Assembly (NCBI GenBank): GCA_012270555.1
Contig: JAAXIC010000018.1
Span: 62,001 to 126,000, forward strand
Length of the DNA: 64,000 nt
Reading direction: 5' to 3'
Source of the DNA: Chloroflexota bacterium
Lineage (GTDB): Bacteria > Chloroflexota > UBA11872 > VXOZ01
Within the stretch, counting starts at the first letter, position 1. Every line of letters begins with the position of its first letter. Below are positions 50,354 through 59,083 of this stretch, piece after piece. The notes beneath the pieces were generated by a model. It was not told the DNA's origin and searched no databases. It saw nothing but the letters and a program-made list of their open reading frames with translations. A program made the position numbers and the translations under genes.

Positions 50354-51250
50354 CTACGAGCCGCCTCTACCGGGATAGGTCAATTCCGCCACGCCGGACT
50401 TATCCAGTTCGCCGAGGCCCATGTCGATCATCTTGTCGTACTGGGCCTTGGTCGCCTGTGCCAGCGGCAGGGAGAGACCGGCGTCGTCTGCCAGACCCAG
50501 CGCAATGCCGGAATCCTTAGAAGCGTGAGCGGCTGAGAAATAGCACTCATGATCGCGCGCTTCCATGTCTTCACCGTCGGTCTCCAGCACCCGCGAGTTC
50601 GCGCCGGTTTGGGAAAACACCTCTTGCAGCATCCCGCTGTCAAGACCCAGCGCCTCGCCCAGGCCCAAACCCTCGGCGAGACCCGCCGTATTGATATTCA
50701 TCACCATGTTCACCAGTGCCTTCACTTGCGCCGCCTTGCCGGCGGAGCCGATGTAGCGCAGCGAGATGCTCATCGTATCCAGCAGCGGCTGGGCGCGATT
50801 GAAGGCGGCTTCGCTGCCGCCGCACATCAGGTAGAGCGTGCCGTCGCGCGCCTGTGTGATGCTGCTCGCCATGCAGGCTTCCAGACTCTGGGCGCCGGCC
50901 GCCTCCGCGCGCTGCTCCACGTCCACGTGGACTTGGGGCGTAATGGTGGCGCAATTCACGAACAGCTTGCCGGCGGCGCCTTGCAGCAGGCTATCGCCCT
51001 CTTCCGCGAATATGGCATACATTGCCGCGTCGTCCGTGACGACGGTGATGATGGTGTCGGCGAGACTCGTGACCTGCGCCAGCGTAGCGCAGGCCTGTGC
51101 GCCAATTTCTCCGGCAAGCTCCTGCGCGATGGCGGCGTTCACATCGTAGACGGCGGTGACGGCGTAGCCCTCGTCATTCAGGTGGCGGGCAATGTTCGCG
51201 CCCATGCGTCCCACGCCCACCACACCGACCGTTCCAAAGTCGTTTGCCAT
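50354..51250 (-). CDS. Beta-hydroxyacid dehydrogenase-type NAD(P)-dependent oxidoreductase
   Basis: The 298-residue protein has the fold of 3-hydroxyisobutyrate dehydrogenase and related enzymes: NAD-binding GVVGVGRMGANIARHL near the N-terminus, the substrate site ACMASSITQARDGTLYLMCGG, and catalytic Lys in AAQVKALVNMVM. The C-terminal helical domain (KDSGIALGLADDAGLSLPLAQATKAQY) is present in full. It oxidises a short hydroxy acid, probably an intermediate of sugar-acid or amino-acid breakdown. AAAGGGAGAG precedes the ATG. It is a single gene with a hairpin behind it. Confidence 0.92.
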   Translation of the reverse strand: MANDFGTVGVVGVGRMGANIARHLNDEGYAVTAVYDVNAAIAQELAGEIGAQACATLAQVTSLADTIITVVTDDAAMYAIFAEEGDSLLQGAAGKLFVNCATITPQVHVDVEQRAEAAGAQSLEACMASSITQARDGTLYLMCGGSEAAFNRAQPLLDTMSISLRYIGSAGKAAQVKALVNMVMNINTAGLAEGLGLGEALGLDSGMLQEVFSQTGANSRVLETDGEDMEARDHECYFSAAHASKDSGIALGLADDAGLSLPLAQATKAQYDKMIDMGLGELDKSGVAELTYPGRGGS

Positions 51251-51278
51251 GGCTCTCTCCCTTTCGTGCTACAACCAA

Positions 51279-51432
51279 TCTCATAAATACATCGCTCTGT
51301 GCAGACTTGCCCTTCGACAGGCTCAGGGCGAACGGAAAAGACACAAATCCGTTCGTGCTGAGTGGGCTTCGCGAAGCCTGGGCTTCAAGAAGCCTTTGCC
51401 GAAGCACGAATTGGCACATCGAGCCGATCTAA
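51279..51432. repeat. CTTCGACAGGCTCAGGGCGA-family repeat, copy 1
   Basis: TGCCCTTCGACAGGCTCAGG followed by GCGAACGGAAAAG, AATCCGTTCGTGCTGAG and GCACGAATTGGCA matches the copy at 56315-56440 over about 120 bases; the flanks CATCGCTCTGTGCAGA and CATCGAGCCGATCT also match. It is a dispersed intergenic element without coding capacity. Confidence 0.65.
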
Positions 51433-51452
51433 AAGATAGCTTCTAATAAAGA

Positions 51453-51488
51453 GCCGTTCGGCCTCCCGCAGTGGTCAGGCCGAACGGC
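51453..51488 (-). terminator. Intrinsic terminator
   Basis: GCCGTTCGGCCT (51453-51464) pairs exactly with AGGCCGAACGGC (51477-51488). On the minus strand the stem is followed by TCTTTATTAG, so it looks like a rho-independent terminator, placed 26 bases behind the stop of the DUF5069 gene. Confidence 0.75.
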
Positions 51489-51514
51489 AATTTCAGTCGT
51501 TCCTTATGCGTACG

Positions 51515-51958
51515 TTAGCCGGAAAGCGAATTGTGCAGCTCTTGCCAGTCGTCAAGGGCGTTGAGGTTGGCGGCATCGGTGATGTTGCCGTCGTTGGCAA
51601 GCCCGGTCGCTTCGCAGATGCCGGCTATGGTGTCGCCGTCATGGTTATAACCGAGGATGGCGTCATTGCTGGCCTTTACGGTCTCAGCGGAGATGCTGCC
51701 GCCATTCTGGTCTACGACCCACTGCTCGAACTCGAGGTACGACGGTCGGTTGTCCCGCAAGAACGCGAGTGCCGCGTCGCGGTCGACGTTGAGGCCGTCC
51801 AGCACCATCTGGTCAAAGCCGGCGCCGCACTCATCATATTCATCGTGGAGCGCACCAGCCGTAGCCAACGAGACCTTGAGCCACAGGCGCGGCAAGTGCA
51901 CTGCGCCCAGAGGGCCGGCTTCAGTTGAACCAATCAGGGGTACGAGCTTATCTGCCAT
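51515..51958 (-). CDS. DUF5069-family protein
   Basis: The 147-residue protein begins MADKLVPLIGSTEAGPLGAV in the form typical of DUF5069, with LPRLWLKVSLATAGALHDEYDECGAGFDQMVLDGL in blocks of that pattern (LPRLWLKVSLATAG, GAGFDQMVLDGLN). The family is common in Chloroflexota, Planctomycetes and Verrucomicrobia; its function is not known. The start is fixed by AAGGAGA at a normal distance before ATG 51958. It has its own terminator and no clear operon partner. Confidence 0.82.
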   Translation of the reverse strand: MADKLVPLIGSTEAGPLGAVHLPRLWLKVSLATAGALHDEYDECGAGFDQMVLDGLNVDRDAALAFLRDNRPSYLEFEQWVVDQNGGSISAETVKASNDAILGYNHDGDTIAGICEATGLANDGNITDAANLNALDDWQELHNSLSG

Positions 51959-52147
51959 GACATTTTCTCCTTGCTCGCTGCGCCGACGCAACGAAATCCG
52001 CCTACACTACGCCTCTCAATACCGGAATCACTATAGCCGCCTCGCCGTAGCACTGTCAACACTAAAGGAACGCCGGAATCCGAATTGGCAGATTTCTGCG
52101 GCGTGCTCCCATGCGTGCTTCCAGCGACACTCATGTAGACTCACCAC

Positions 52148-53467
52148 TTAGACGTCCAGGTGCGGTTGAATGAGATCATCCAGCGTCTCGCGGCGGCGAA
52201 TGAGCCGTGCATCACCGTCGTTCACGAGCACGACTGCCGGGCGCGGCACCAGGTTATAGTTGCTCGACATGGCCAGGCAATACGCGCCGGAACTGGGCAC
52301 GGCAATCAGATCGCCGGGGTTGAGCACCGGCATTGCGATGTCTTTGAAAAGCACGTCGCCGCTTTCGCAGTAGCGGCCGGCGATAGTCACTGTCTCCTCA
52401 GCCGGATCGTGCATGCGGTTACCGACCAGCACAGTGTACAGCGCGTCGTAGAGTGCCGGGCGAATATTGTCCGCCATGCCGCCGTCCACGGCGACATACT
52501 TTCGCACGTCCGGGATCGTCTTGCTCGAGCCAACAGCATAGAGACCGACGCCGGCCTGCCCCACGATGGAACGTCCCGGCTCCACCACCAGGCGCGGCAG
52601 GTCCCAACCCAGCGCGGCCATGCGGTCTTTCACCGTGACAGCCACCGTCTCCGCCAAGTCCTCAATGGGCGGCGGGTCGTCGGCGCCGGTGTAGCGGATG
52701 CCCCAGCCGCCCCCGGGGGAGAGTTCTGTCATTTGCAGGCCGTATTTGTCGGTCATGTCTTGCGCGAACTGGATGAGCAGATCGAGGGTGTCAACGTACG
52801 GCTCAATATCGAAAATCTGGCTGCCGATGTGGGCGTGCAGACCGATGAGGTCGAGATGGGGCGCGGCCTGCGCCCGGGCTACAGCCTCTTCTGCCTGACC
52901 GATAGGCAGCGCAAAGCCGAACTTAGAATCGAGCGCACCAGTCTTGATGTAGTCGTGGGTATGCGCCTCGACACCAGGACCGATGCGTAAAAGAATCTGC
53001 GCGCGCTTGCCCGCCTGTCCCGCGATCGTGTTGAGCAGATCGATTTCGTTGAAATTGTCCACCACAATGCGGCCTACACCGGCTTCCAGCGCATACGCCA
53101 ACTCTTCCGGCAGCTTGTTGTTGCCGTGGAAGTACATGCGGTCCAACGGAAAGCCGGCGGCGACGCCCACCGCGATCTCGCCCGCCGAGACCACGTCCAG
53201 CCCCATGCCTTCTTCGGCGGCGATCTTGACCACGTGGGGGTCCGAGTAGGCTTTGCTCGCGTAGAGCGGGAGCGCGTCCGGATAGTTGGCGCTAAGTGCG
53301 TTCACGTAGCGGCGCATGTTCGCGCGCAGGGTCGCTTCGTCATAGATATAGAGCGGCGTGCCGAATTCTTTTGCCAGTTCCGTGACAGGCATCCCGCCTA
53401 TCGCAAGCACGCCGCTGTCGGACACGTCCGCGGAAACGGGCAAGACCCGATCTGCTACTTCGATCAT
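52148..53467 (-). CDS. lysA: Diaminopimelate decarboxylase
   Basis: Makes lysine from meso-diaminopimelate, a PLP-dependent step. The 439-residue protein has PLP lysine K72 in YASKAYSDP, the substrate-loop LSPGGGWGIRY, EPGRSIVGQAG, and Cys in CESGDVLFKD, all diagnostic for LysA. Its N-terminal barrel and C-terminal beta domain are at normal length. It is a single gene; dapF and dapL are 30 kb or more away in this window. AUG with no strong ribosome site. Confidence 0.95.
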   Translation of the reverse strand: MIEVADRVLPVSADVSDSGVLAIGGMPVTELAKEFGTPLYIYDEATLRANMRRYVNALSANYPDALPLYASKAYSDPHVVKIAAEEGMGLDVVSAGEIAVGVAAGFPLDRMYFHGNNKLPEELAYALEAGVGRIVVDNFNEIDLLNTIAGQAGKRAQILLRIGPGVEAHTHDYIKTGALDSKFGFALPIGQAEEAVARAQAAPHLDLIGLHAHIGSQIFDIEPYVDTLDLLIQFAQDMTDKYGLQMTELSPGGGWGIRYTGADDPPPIEDLAETVAVTVKDRMAALGWDLPRLVVEPGRSIVGQAGVGLYAVGSSKTIPDVRKYVAVDGGMADNIRPALYDALYTVLVGNRMHDPAEETVTIAGRYCESGDVLFKDIAMPVLNPGDLIAVPSSGAYCLAMSSNYNLVPRPAVVLVNDGDARLIRRRETLDDLIQPHLDV

Positions 53468-53699
53468 TAGTTTCTGGCTCCTATGCGTTGAATCTCAATC
53501 GGGAACATGCCTTCAATGTTACCGCATTGTGTTTAGCAGGTTTTGACCAAGTGGCTTTTGAGTTTGCTACTGCTGTTCAAAACTCAATAGGGGATTGCCG
53601 CTCCAGTGATTGAAAGAAATACGATCCTCTGCTAAAGTATCCTATTCAATGAGACTATAGAGCTTTAGAAATAATCCATTAATTTAGTAGGCCGACTCA

Positions 53700-54536
53700 A
53701 TGGAAGTTTTATTGGCTGTAATCCTTGTCCACTTGCCCATCGGATTGCTTTCTTGGTTCCTGTCAGTTTTCCTTTGGGAGAAGTTTCGTACAACCGACAA
53801 AGAAAATAATCGCTACTTCCGGTTTGGGGTCACGTTGATTGCTATTGACTTACTGGTGCTTTGGTGGGAAGGAGAAGGCCTTACAAGTGACGGACTAGAA
53901 GGCTGGGCAACTATAAAGTTAGTCGTTTATGTTCTGATTCAGGGTAGTCTCGCCTGGCTTTGTGTAAAGGGATATCGATGGTATAAGAGTGGCTCCGACG
54001 CATCCGTAAGCAGGGGAACTCTTAAGAGGTGGGTGACTTGGTCTGCAATAATAGCTACTGTGGTCTTTGCATATTTCTGGTATTGGGATTTTGATCCATT
54101 CAGTTGCCCTAATGCGCGGGAAGAGAATTACGTAGCCGAAGCCAAAGCTGGCGTTGTAGAATCGAACGCGGCGTTTGAGAAATTCGCCGGGTTGATGGCA
54201 GTTGATCAAAGCAATCGGAATAGGACTTGGATGGATAGTCTAGAGAAACACCTTGGTGACTGGGTAGCAATCGCAGATAGGCATGCAAGTATAGAGCCTC
54301 CAACCGGACGCACCGAGTACATCCGACAGTCCTTTGAGCGGCACGCCAATTTGGTAAGACGCGGCACTAGAGGGCTCATTGAGGGATTGCAACGCCAAGA
54401 TACGTCGTTAATGCAAGAGGGGACAGAATACATTGTGTATGCAATGGAGTCTATAGACGATGTTAGGTGGGAAATCGACTCGTTCTGTCCCTCACCACAG
54501 CCTCCAATTTTGGGTTTCCCTCGTAGAGGACAGTGA
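53700..54536 (+). CDS. Hypothetical membrane protein in an AT-rich island
   Basis: I do not recognise the family. The 278-residue protein has three to four hydrophobic segments: residues 4-24, about 43-60, about 70-90 and 110-130 (TWSAIIATVVFAYFWYW), then a soluble C-terminal half with two helical stretches (VVESNAAFEKFAGLMAVDQS and HASIEPPTGRTEYIRQSFERHA, the second extended by LVRRGTRGLIEGLQ) that looks like a four-helix bundle. The base composition is visibly more A/T-rich than the genes on either side, as is the noncoding flank from 53540, so this may be acquired DNA. The ATG has no ribosome site. Confidence 0.6.
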   Translation: MEVLLAVILVHLPIGLLSWFLSVFLWEKFRTTDKENNRYFRFGVTLIAIDLLVLWWEGEGLTSDGLEGWATIKLVVYVLIQGSLAWLCVKGYRWYKSGSDASVSRGTLKRWVTWSAIIATVVFAYFWYWDFDPFSCPNAREENYVAEAKAGVVESNAAFEKFAGLMAVDQSNRNRTWMDSLEKHLGDWVAIADRHASIEPPTGRTEYIRQSFERHANLVRRGTRGLIEGLQRQDTSLMQEGTEYIVYAMESIDDVRWEIDSFCPSPQPPILGFPRRGQ

Positions 54537-54739
54537 GAAACTGTCCTGAATCCCTTCAGTCTGGCTAGAGAGTGTCCGCACTGTACGGCATCTTGCCTGT
54601 GGAATCAGTTCAAGAATTGAAGTCGTTTTGGTTATGCTCTGCCGGTCTTGGGAACCTATTCTGTTGGAACCGCTGCGGAATGCGAGACGTACCTCCTTTG
54701 GTCGCTCCGAGTCTGCAAGAACTGTAGAATTCAAGCAGT

Positions 54740-54970
54740 TTACACGCTTTCAGCTATCGCCTGACGGGTAGCGAGCAGCGACTCGATTTCTTGGCGGACG
54801 AGTGTCTCGGCGATGGCTTTGTCGTTCAGGAGGCAAAGCAGGTTGAGAGCGCGCGACCAGAGTCGCACTTCGAATGCGTCCTCGGGTTCCGCTAGGAAGT
54901 GATCCGCATATTCAAGCAGCCATTCCGCAAGCTCACCGTGGGAGAGTTGGTCGTCAAGGTACCCTCTCAC
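54740..54970 (-). CDS. Small helical hypothetical protein
   Basis: A 76-residue, predicted all-helical protein (LSHGELAEWLLEYADHFLAE, then AFEVRLWSRALNLLCLLN and IAETLVRQEIESLL), rich in Leu, Ala and Glu, with no membrane segment. GTG start with AGAGAG about 14 bases upstream. I cannot assign a family. It lies between the AT-rich membrane protein gene and a lipoprotein gene and is small enough that it might not be expressed, but it has a coding-like codon pattern. Confidence 0.45.
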   Translation of the reverse strand: MRGYLDDQLSHGELAEWLLEYADHFLAEPEDAFEVRLWSRALNLLCLLNDKAIAETLVRQEIESLLATRQAIAESV

Positions 54971-55207
54971 GCGTCTAACTAACTCTCTGGACGGATCTAT
55001 GTCAGAGCCTCCAACCAGACGCCAGAACGCGGAGAAGCCGCAGCGCTTCGTGCCGCCTTCTGAAATTCGTGCTCATTGTAACAGACCAAAGACGGATGGA
55101 AAGTATAGAATAACATTGACTGACTCTGGGATGGGATGTAAGGTGTATCCTGAGTGGATAGCCTACGATGCATGGTTCTTCCGAATGTCAGCGAGAGGGA
55201 AACCGTC

Positions 55208-56134
55208 ATGCGCAGCTATGGGTCAGCAAGGCTCTTCCCGTTGTTCTTGCTGTTGTTGGCGCTCGCAGGCTGTGCCGTAACGCCTGGCAGCTTGCCGACT
55301 GCGAAGACTGTTTCGGGAGAAGGAGTTGACGTCAACGTGGGAGCGCGCACCGACCAAAGTGAGAATTGTCCGGTCAGCGCGCCCACTATCGCGACGCCGC
55401 CGGACTCGCAGTACCGCGATGCGCTGCCCCACGGCGAGTATTTTGTAAGCGCAGACAAGAAGCTCTGGGTGGATGCGACCGAGTGGCGACAAGGCCGTAC
55501 TAAGTATCCTTGGGTGAAACCGTATGGTTCAGAATTGGTCGTTCAGGGGCGCCGCCTCGACGCTGACGCCCCGCGGCTTTGGGTCGAGATAGCCCCCAAT
55601 TATTCTCGGGACTTTCAACCGAGCTTCATAACAATCCCTACCGCTGGCTGCTGGGAGATTGAAGCCCGGGCCGGCACAAGTGCTCTGCGGTTTGTGCTCT
55701 ACATCGCTTCACAGCCGGAGCTTGTCCAAGACGTCGATTGCAGACGGCTTGGTGACGTGGTGAAGCCGGATAGGGTGATTTTTGTGGGTCACATTGAAAA
55801 TCGCTCCGTAGGCCCCAACGGACGGTGGGCATGGCTGAGCTTGCAGGTAATGGACAATCTCTATCCCTACTCACTTTATGGATCTGCCGTAAGTGTTGGC
55901 AGAGGCTTGGCGGTCCTGCAAGATGCGCAGCGAGAGCCGCTGCTCGCGCCAGGAAAAGACTATCTACTCGTACTTCACGGGGTACCGTGGCAAATCGTCT
56001 GTCCGTTGCAGACGGTGGCGGGAGTGGACTTTTCGCAAGAGCCGGCACTGGTAGTGCTGTCAACGGCACAGCCACTTTGGTTGGGAACGACGGTGACGGA
56101 AATCGAAGCCGAGATCAGAAAGGCTCAACAGTGA
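55208..56134 (+). CDS. Hypothetical lipoprotein
   Basis: The 308-residue protein has a signal peptide with lipobox LAGC (Cys22) and is otherwise soluble. The mature part is beta-rich with several Trp and Tyr residues (SAPTIATPPDSQYR, KLWVDATEWRQG, IEARAGTSALRFVLYIASQ, RVIFVGHIENRSVG). I do not recognise a family. GAGAGGGAA stands seven bases before ATG 55208, which is preferred over a start at 55154. No co-transcribed neighbour is apparent. Confidence 0.75.
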   Translation: MRSYGSARLFPLFLLLLALAGCAVTPGSLPTAKTVSGEGVDVNVGARTDQSENCPVSAPTIATPPDSQYRDALPHGEYFVSADKKLWVDATEWRQGRTKYPWVKPYGSELVVQGRRLDADAPRLWVEIAPNYSRDFQPSFITIPTAGCWEIEARAGTSALRFVLYIASQPELVQDVDCRRLGDVVKPDRVIFVGHIENRSVGPNGRWAWLSLQVMDNLYPYSLYGSAVSVGRGLAVLQDAQREPLLAPGKDYLLVLHGVPWQIVCPLQTVAGVDFSQEPALVVLSTAQPLWLGTTVTEIEAEIRKAQQ

Positions 56135-56154
56135 TCACACCGCTGGCTTGATCG

Positions 56155-56440
56155 GCGCAGGTTGCAAACCTGCGCTACCGGATGCCCGGTCGAATCCTGA
56201 ATTGGGGCGGTGCACACGGGGCTATGTCGTGTCCAAGTGAGCGCCACCCACTCAAGTGGACATAATAAATGCAGCCAGTCGGTGTCACTTGCTGAGGCTC
56301 ATGCTGGAACTCATCTCATTGGTGTATTCTCTGTGCAGATCTGCCCTTCGACAGGCTCAGGGCGAACGGAAAAGCGAACAATCCGTTCGTGCTGAGCTTG
56401 TCGAAGCACGAGTTGGCATGTCGATCCGAGCTATGAGATG
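56155..56440. repeat. Repeat cluster: GCAGGTTGCAAACCTGC palindrome and CTTCGACAGG-family copy 2
   Basis: GCGCAGGTTGCAAACCTGCG (56155-56174) is a palindrome whose right half with CTACCGG recurs at 6413 and 46795. At 56343, CTTCGACAGGCTCAGGGCGA continues into AATCCGTTCGTGCTGAGCTT and GTCGAAGCACGAGTTGGCAT, matching 51310-51432. The 310-bp spacer contains no gene. Confidence 0.6.
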
Positions 56441-56444
56441 ATTT

Positions 56445-58520
56445 CTACTCAGCGATTTCCATTGAGACTACGTCCGTCTCCGACAAGCGTGACAACGTGA
56501 CGAACGTATGCTTGCCCTGCCGGCGGACGTGCACTGCCTCGCCGCTGGCAGCACTTGCCGATTCTATGGTCAGCGCCGACTTGATGGTCACGTCTGCCAA
56601 GGGCACCGCTTCCGGCACGTCCACCCAAGCCCCAGCGCGCGGCCCGCGCCCGCTGCCTTGCCCTAAGGGTCGGGTCACGGGGCAGTTGACGAGGAAGACC
56701 TTGAGCACGTTACCGTCTTTGGTGTACGCGGCCTCGACGTTGGGTGCGCCTTGCACGCGCAGGTTGGCGGCATAGCCGATGAACATGAGGATGCGCAGCG
56801 CCAAGCGTCCGAACGCGCGCGCGCCGCGCACCAGGTATTCGGCGAACGGCTCGTGGTTGCAATAGGCAATCTGGCCGGCGCCCATGCGCCCATAGACCAC
56901 CGCCGGCATGCCGGTTTCTGTGCCCCACCGCGTGCCGTGACTGTCCCAAACCTCGCCGTGGGGCTCGACGATGGGTTTCAGAGAGTAGGCGAGCTCGCCA
57001 AAGCCGGGGAAGTTCCGCAGCGGCCAGTGGCCAAGCGAGCACGCCAATTCCCAATCGGGAATCTGCCACGCCTCCGGCGCGTGGACGAACCACCCGTCCT
57101 GCCGTCTGCCGCGATGGTCTTTGCGATCGGCAAGGATGATGCCCAGGTCGCGCTGCAGATTGTTCGCGCCGGTCAGGAGCACGCGTCCGCCTTGTTCCGC
57201 GAATTCCCGGACGATACCGATAGACTCGGGGCGGAGGTCGCCGGGATGGGCGATGATGAGCGCGCGCAAGCCGCTCAGATCCTCCGGTTCCAGCACGTCA
57301 TCGCAGACGAGCCGGAAAGGAAAGTGCTGTTCCGCCAGGTACTTGTATGCGCCTGCCGTATCGCGGCTAAAGCCGGCTTCGACCGGCACATTGCCCAGGG
57401 CTATTTGCCTCTCGGAAAAGAGCAGACCGACATCCGCGTAAGCCGTGGCCTTGGCGCGTTCCTCAGCGAGCGGCCCAATCTTCTCAAATGTCGTAGCCAC
57501 CTTGTTCAGCACCGGCGCGCCAAAGAAGCCCGTGCGCGTATCCGGCGCGCCCCAGATCAAGGTGGCGTCGGCTCCCGCCGCGAGCGCGCTGGCGGCCTGA
57601 AACGTAAGTTGGCTTTCGCTGACGCCCGCGTACATCACGCGGTCCCAGCAGAAGGCAATGACCACCGGGCGTCCCTTGGCCAGCGCCTGCAGGCGGTACG
57701 TCTGCTGCGCCGGTTGAAAGAAGTTCGCGCCGGTGGCATCGGACTCGCCAAAGAGAATGTCATCGTGCGTGTAGGGCCAGAAGGCGTTGTGGACGAGGCT
57801 GACGCCCTTCCCGCTGGCTTGGATGCGCTCCTTGACGCCCGCGAGATAGGTGTCGACCACGTGATTGCCGAACTCAAAGAGGCGTGCGCGCTGCTCCACC
57901 GTGAAACGGCGGCGCGGCCCGCGGGCGGCCCAGCGCCTGCCGGTACGGGACCGCGTGCCTGCGGGCGGGGCCGGGGCTTCGGGGAGCGGCTCGCCAAAAT
58001 ACTCCTGCCAAGCGGCCCGGCAGTGTTCGCAGTAGCACAACATGCGGTAGTGCACAATGTCCAAGAAGAGCCGCGAAAAATCGTAGTTGGCGAGCAACTC
58101 GTCGAGCATGGCGTAGGTGTAGTCGCGGTACGGCGAGTTGAGGCAGAGCCAACGCCACCGCGTGTGCGGACCGGGTTGGGGATCGCCGTCGGCATCGTGG
58201 CTGCGCCAGTCCGCATGCTCCCGATACGCGTGCTCGTCCCAGCGCACGGAATAGTAGAGCGCGGGAACGATGCCTTGCCCGCGCGCCGCCTCGGTCTGCG
58301 CCGCGATTAAATCGAAGTCCAGGGCCGGGTGCCGCTTGCCCACGGCCGTAGCGTAATAGGCATGGCCCCAGTGGCACTTGGCCTGGAGCAACACGGAGTC
58401 CGTGCCGATTTCCGCCAGCGCCGCCATCTGCGCGGCGGGATCCACTTGCGCGAGCGTGTGCGGGCCGTAGGGTCCAAGGTGATTGTCGATGAGTACCCGC
58501 TTTGGGCCTGCTTCTGCCAT
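56445..58520 (-). CDS. Large glycosidase-like protein (GHL6 / beta-galactosidase trimerisation type)
   Basis: The 691-residue protein begins with a TIM-barrel-like part: VLIDNHLGPYGPHTLAQ, VLLQAKCHWGHAYY, PALYYSVRWDEHAYREH, and RLFLDIVHYRMLCYCEHCRAAWQEYFG, whose C-Y-C-x-x-C metal-site-like pattern is a feature of the hypothetical glycosyl hydrolase 6 group. The middle has a Rossmann-like beta-galactosidase trimerisation domain (LSGLRALIIAHPGDLRPES and FAEQGGRVLLTGANNLQRD), followed by a beta-sandwich tail. It could act on plant or algal glycans; the exact substrate is unknown. AAGGGGAAG precedes ATG 58520. No signal peptide is visible, so the enzyme is cytosolic. Confidence 0.82.
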   Translation of the reverse strand: MAEAGPKRVLIDNHLGPYGPHTLAQVDPAAQMAALAEIGTDSVLLQAKCHWGHAYYATAVGKRHPALDFDLIAAQTEAARGQGIVPALYYSVRWDEHAYREHADWRSHDADGDPQPGPHTRWRWLCLNSPYRDYTYAMLDELLANYDFSRLFLDIVHYRMLCYCEHCRAAWQEYFGEPLPEAPAPPAGTRSRTGRRWAARGPRRRFTVEQRARLFEFGNHVVDTYLAGVKERIQASGKGVSLVHNAFWPYTHDDILFGESDATGANFFQPAQQTYRLQALAKGRPVVIAFCWDRVMYAGVSESQLTFQAASALAAGADATLIWGAPDTRTGFFGAPVLNKVATTFEKIGPLAEERAKATAYADVGLLFSERQIALGNVPVEAGFSRDTAGAYKYLAEQHFPFRLVCDDVLEPEDLSGLRALIIAHPGDLRPESIGIVREFAEQGGRVLLTGANNLQRDLGIILADRKDHRGRRQDGWFVHAPEAWQIPDWELACSLGHWPLRNFPGFGELAYSLKPIVEPHGEVWDSHGTRWGTETGMPAVVYGRMGAGQIAYCNHEPFAEYLVRGARAFGRLALRILMFIGYAANLRVQGAPNVEAAYTKDGNVLKVFLVNCPVTRPLGQGSGRGPRAGAWVDVPEAVPLADVTIKSALTIESASAASGEAVHVRRQGKHTFVTLSRLSETDVVSMEIAE

Positions 58521-58599
58521 AAATCGCTTCCCCTTAATGCAATGCCTTCAGTTGCCTTCTCACCCAACGGGTAGGGCTAAGCCAACTTTAAAGCGCCTT

Positions 58600-58905
58600 C
58601 CCCCTTAGGAGACCTCTGCGTGACCTTTACCTGATCGAAACTGTCCCCTTTCCCGCGACGGGGACTTTTGCATAACCCTCGCCGCAGCGAGGCAGTCCCC
58701 TCTCCCTCGACGGGAGAGGGTTAGGGTGAGGGTGAATCTCCTGAAATCTCTACATAGTATACCGATTTTCGCTCTACTATATCTTGACACTGCACAACGC
58801 AAGTGACCATTTTAGCAAAAGGCCCCCTCACCCCGACCCTCTCCCCGGGGAGAGGGCGTAACACCTTTCCCTCGGGACCTGGTTACGCAAAGCTCTCCTT
58901 AGAGT
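58600..58905. repeat. MITE-like composite repeat, two inverted modules
   Basis: Left end TTAGGAGACCTCTGCGTGAC (58605) and right end GGTTACGCAAAGCTCTCCTT (58881) are inverted. Between them lie CCCTCTCCCTCGACGGGAGAGGG with TTAGGGTGAGGGTGAA (58699) and, inverted, CCCTCACCCCGACCCTCTCCC with GGGGAGAGGGCGTAAC (58824). The layout matches 6118-6386 closely, including the stretch TAACCCTCG...CGAGGCAGTCCCCTCTCC. The flanks from 58521 to 59083 hold no gene. Confidence 0.7.
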
Positions 58906-59083
58906 TCTCATGCGACCTGCGCCGCCAAGCGAGAACCTCGTGGCCGTGGTTTCTTCAATGCTACCCACCTGGTAGCCAATTGCCAACTTGTGTTGCTTGC
59001 TCCACATAGCCGCTGCGTACCCGTGTCGATTTTAGAGCAATGCTTGTCCAAGACGGTATTATAGGCGGTAGCGTGAATGTCCA

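Noticed and set aside
56751..58310. Long plus-strand open frame opposite the glycosidase-like gene
   Set aside because: It is antisense to a convincing gene, has no ribosome site and no recognisable motifs; GC-rich codons with G or C in the third position open the opposite strand.
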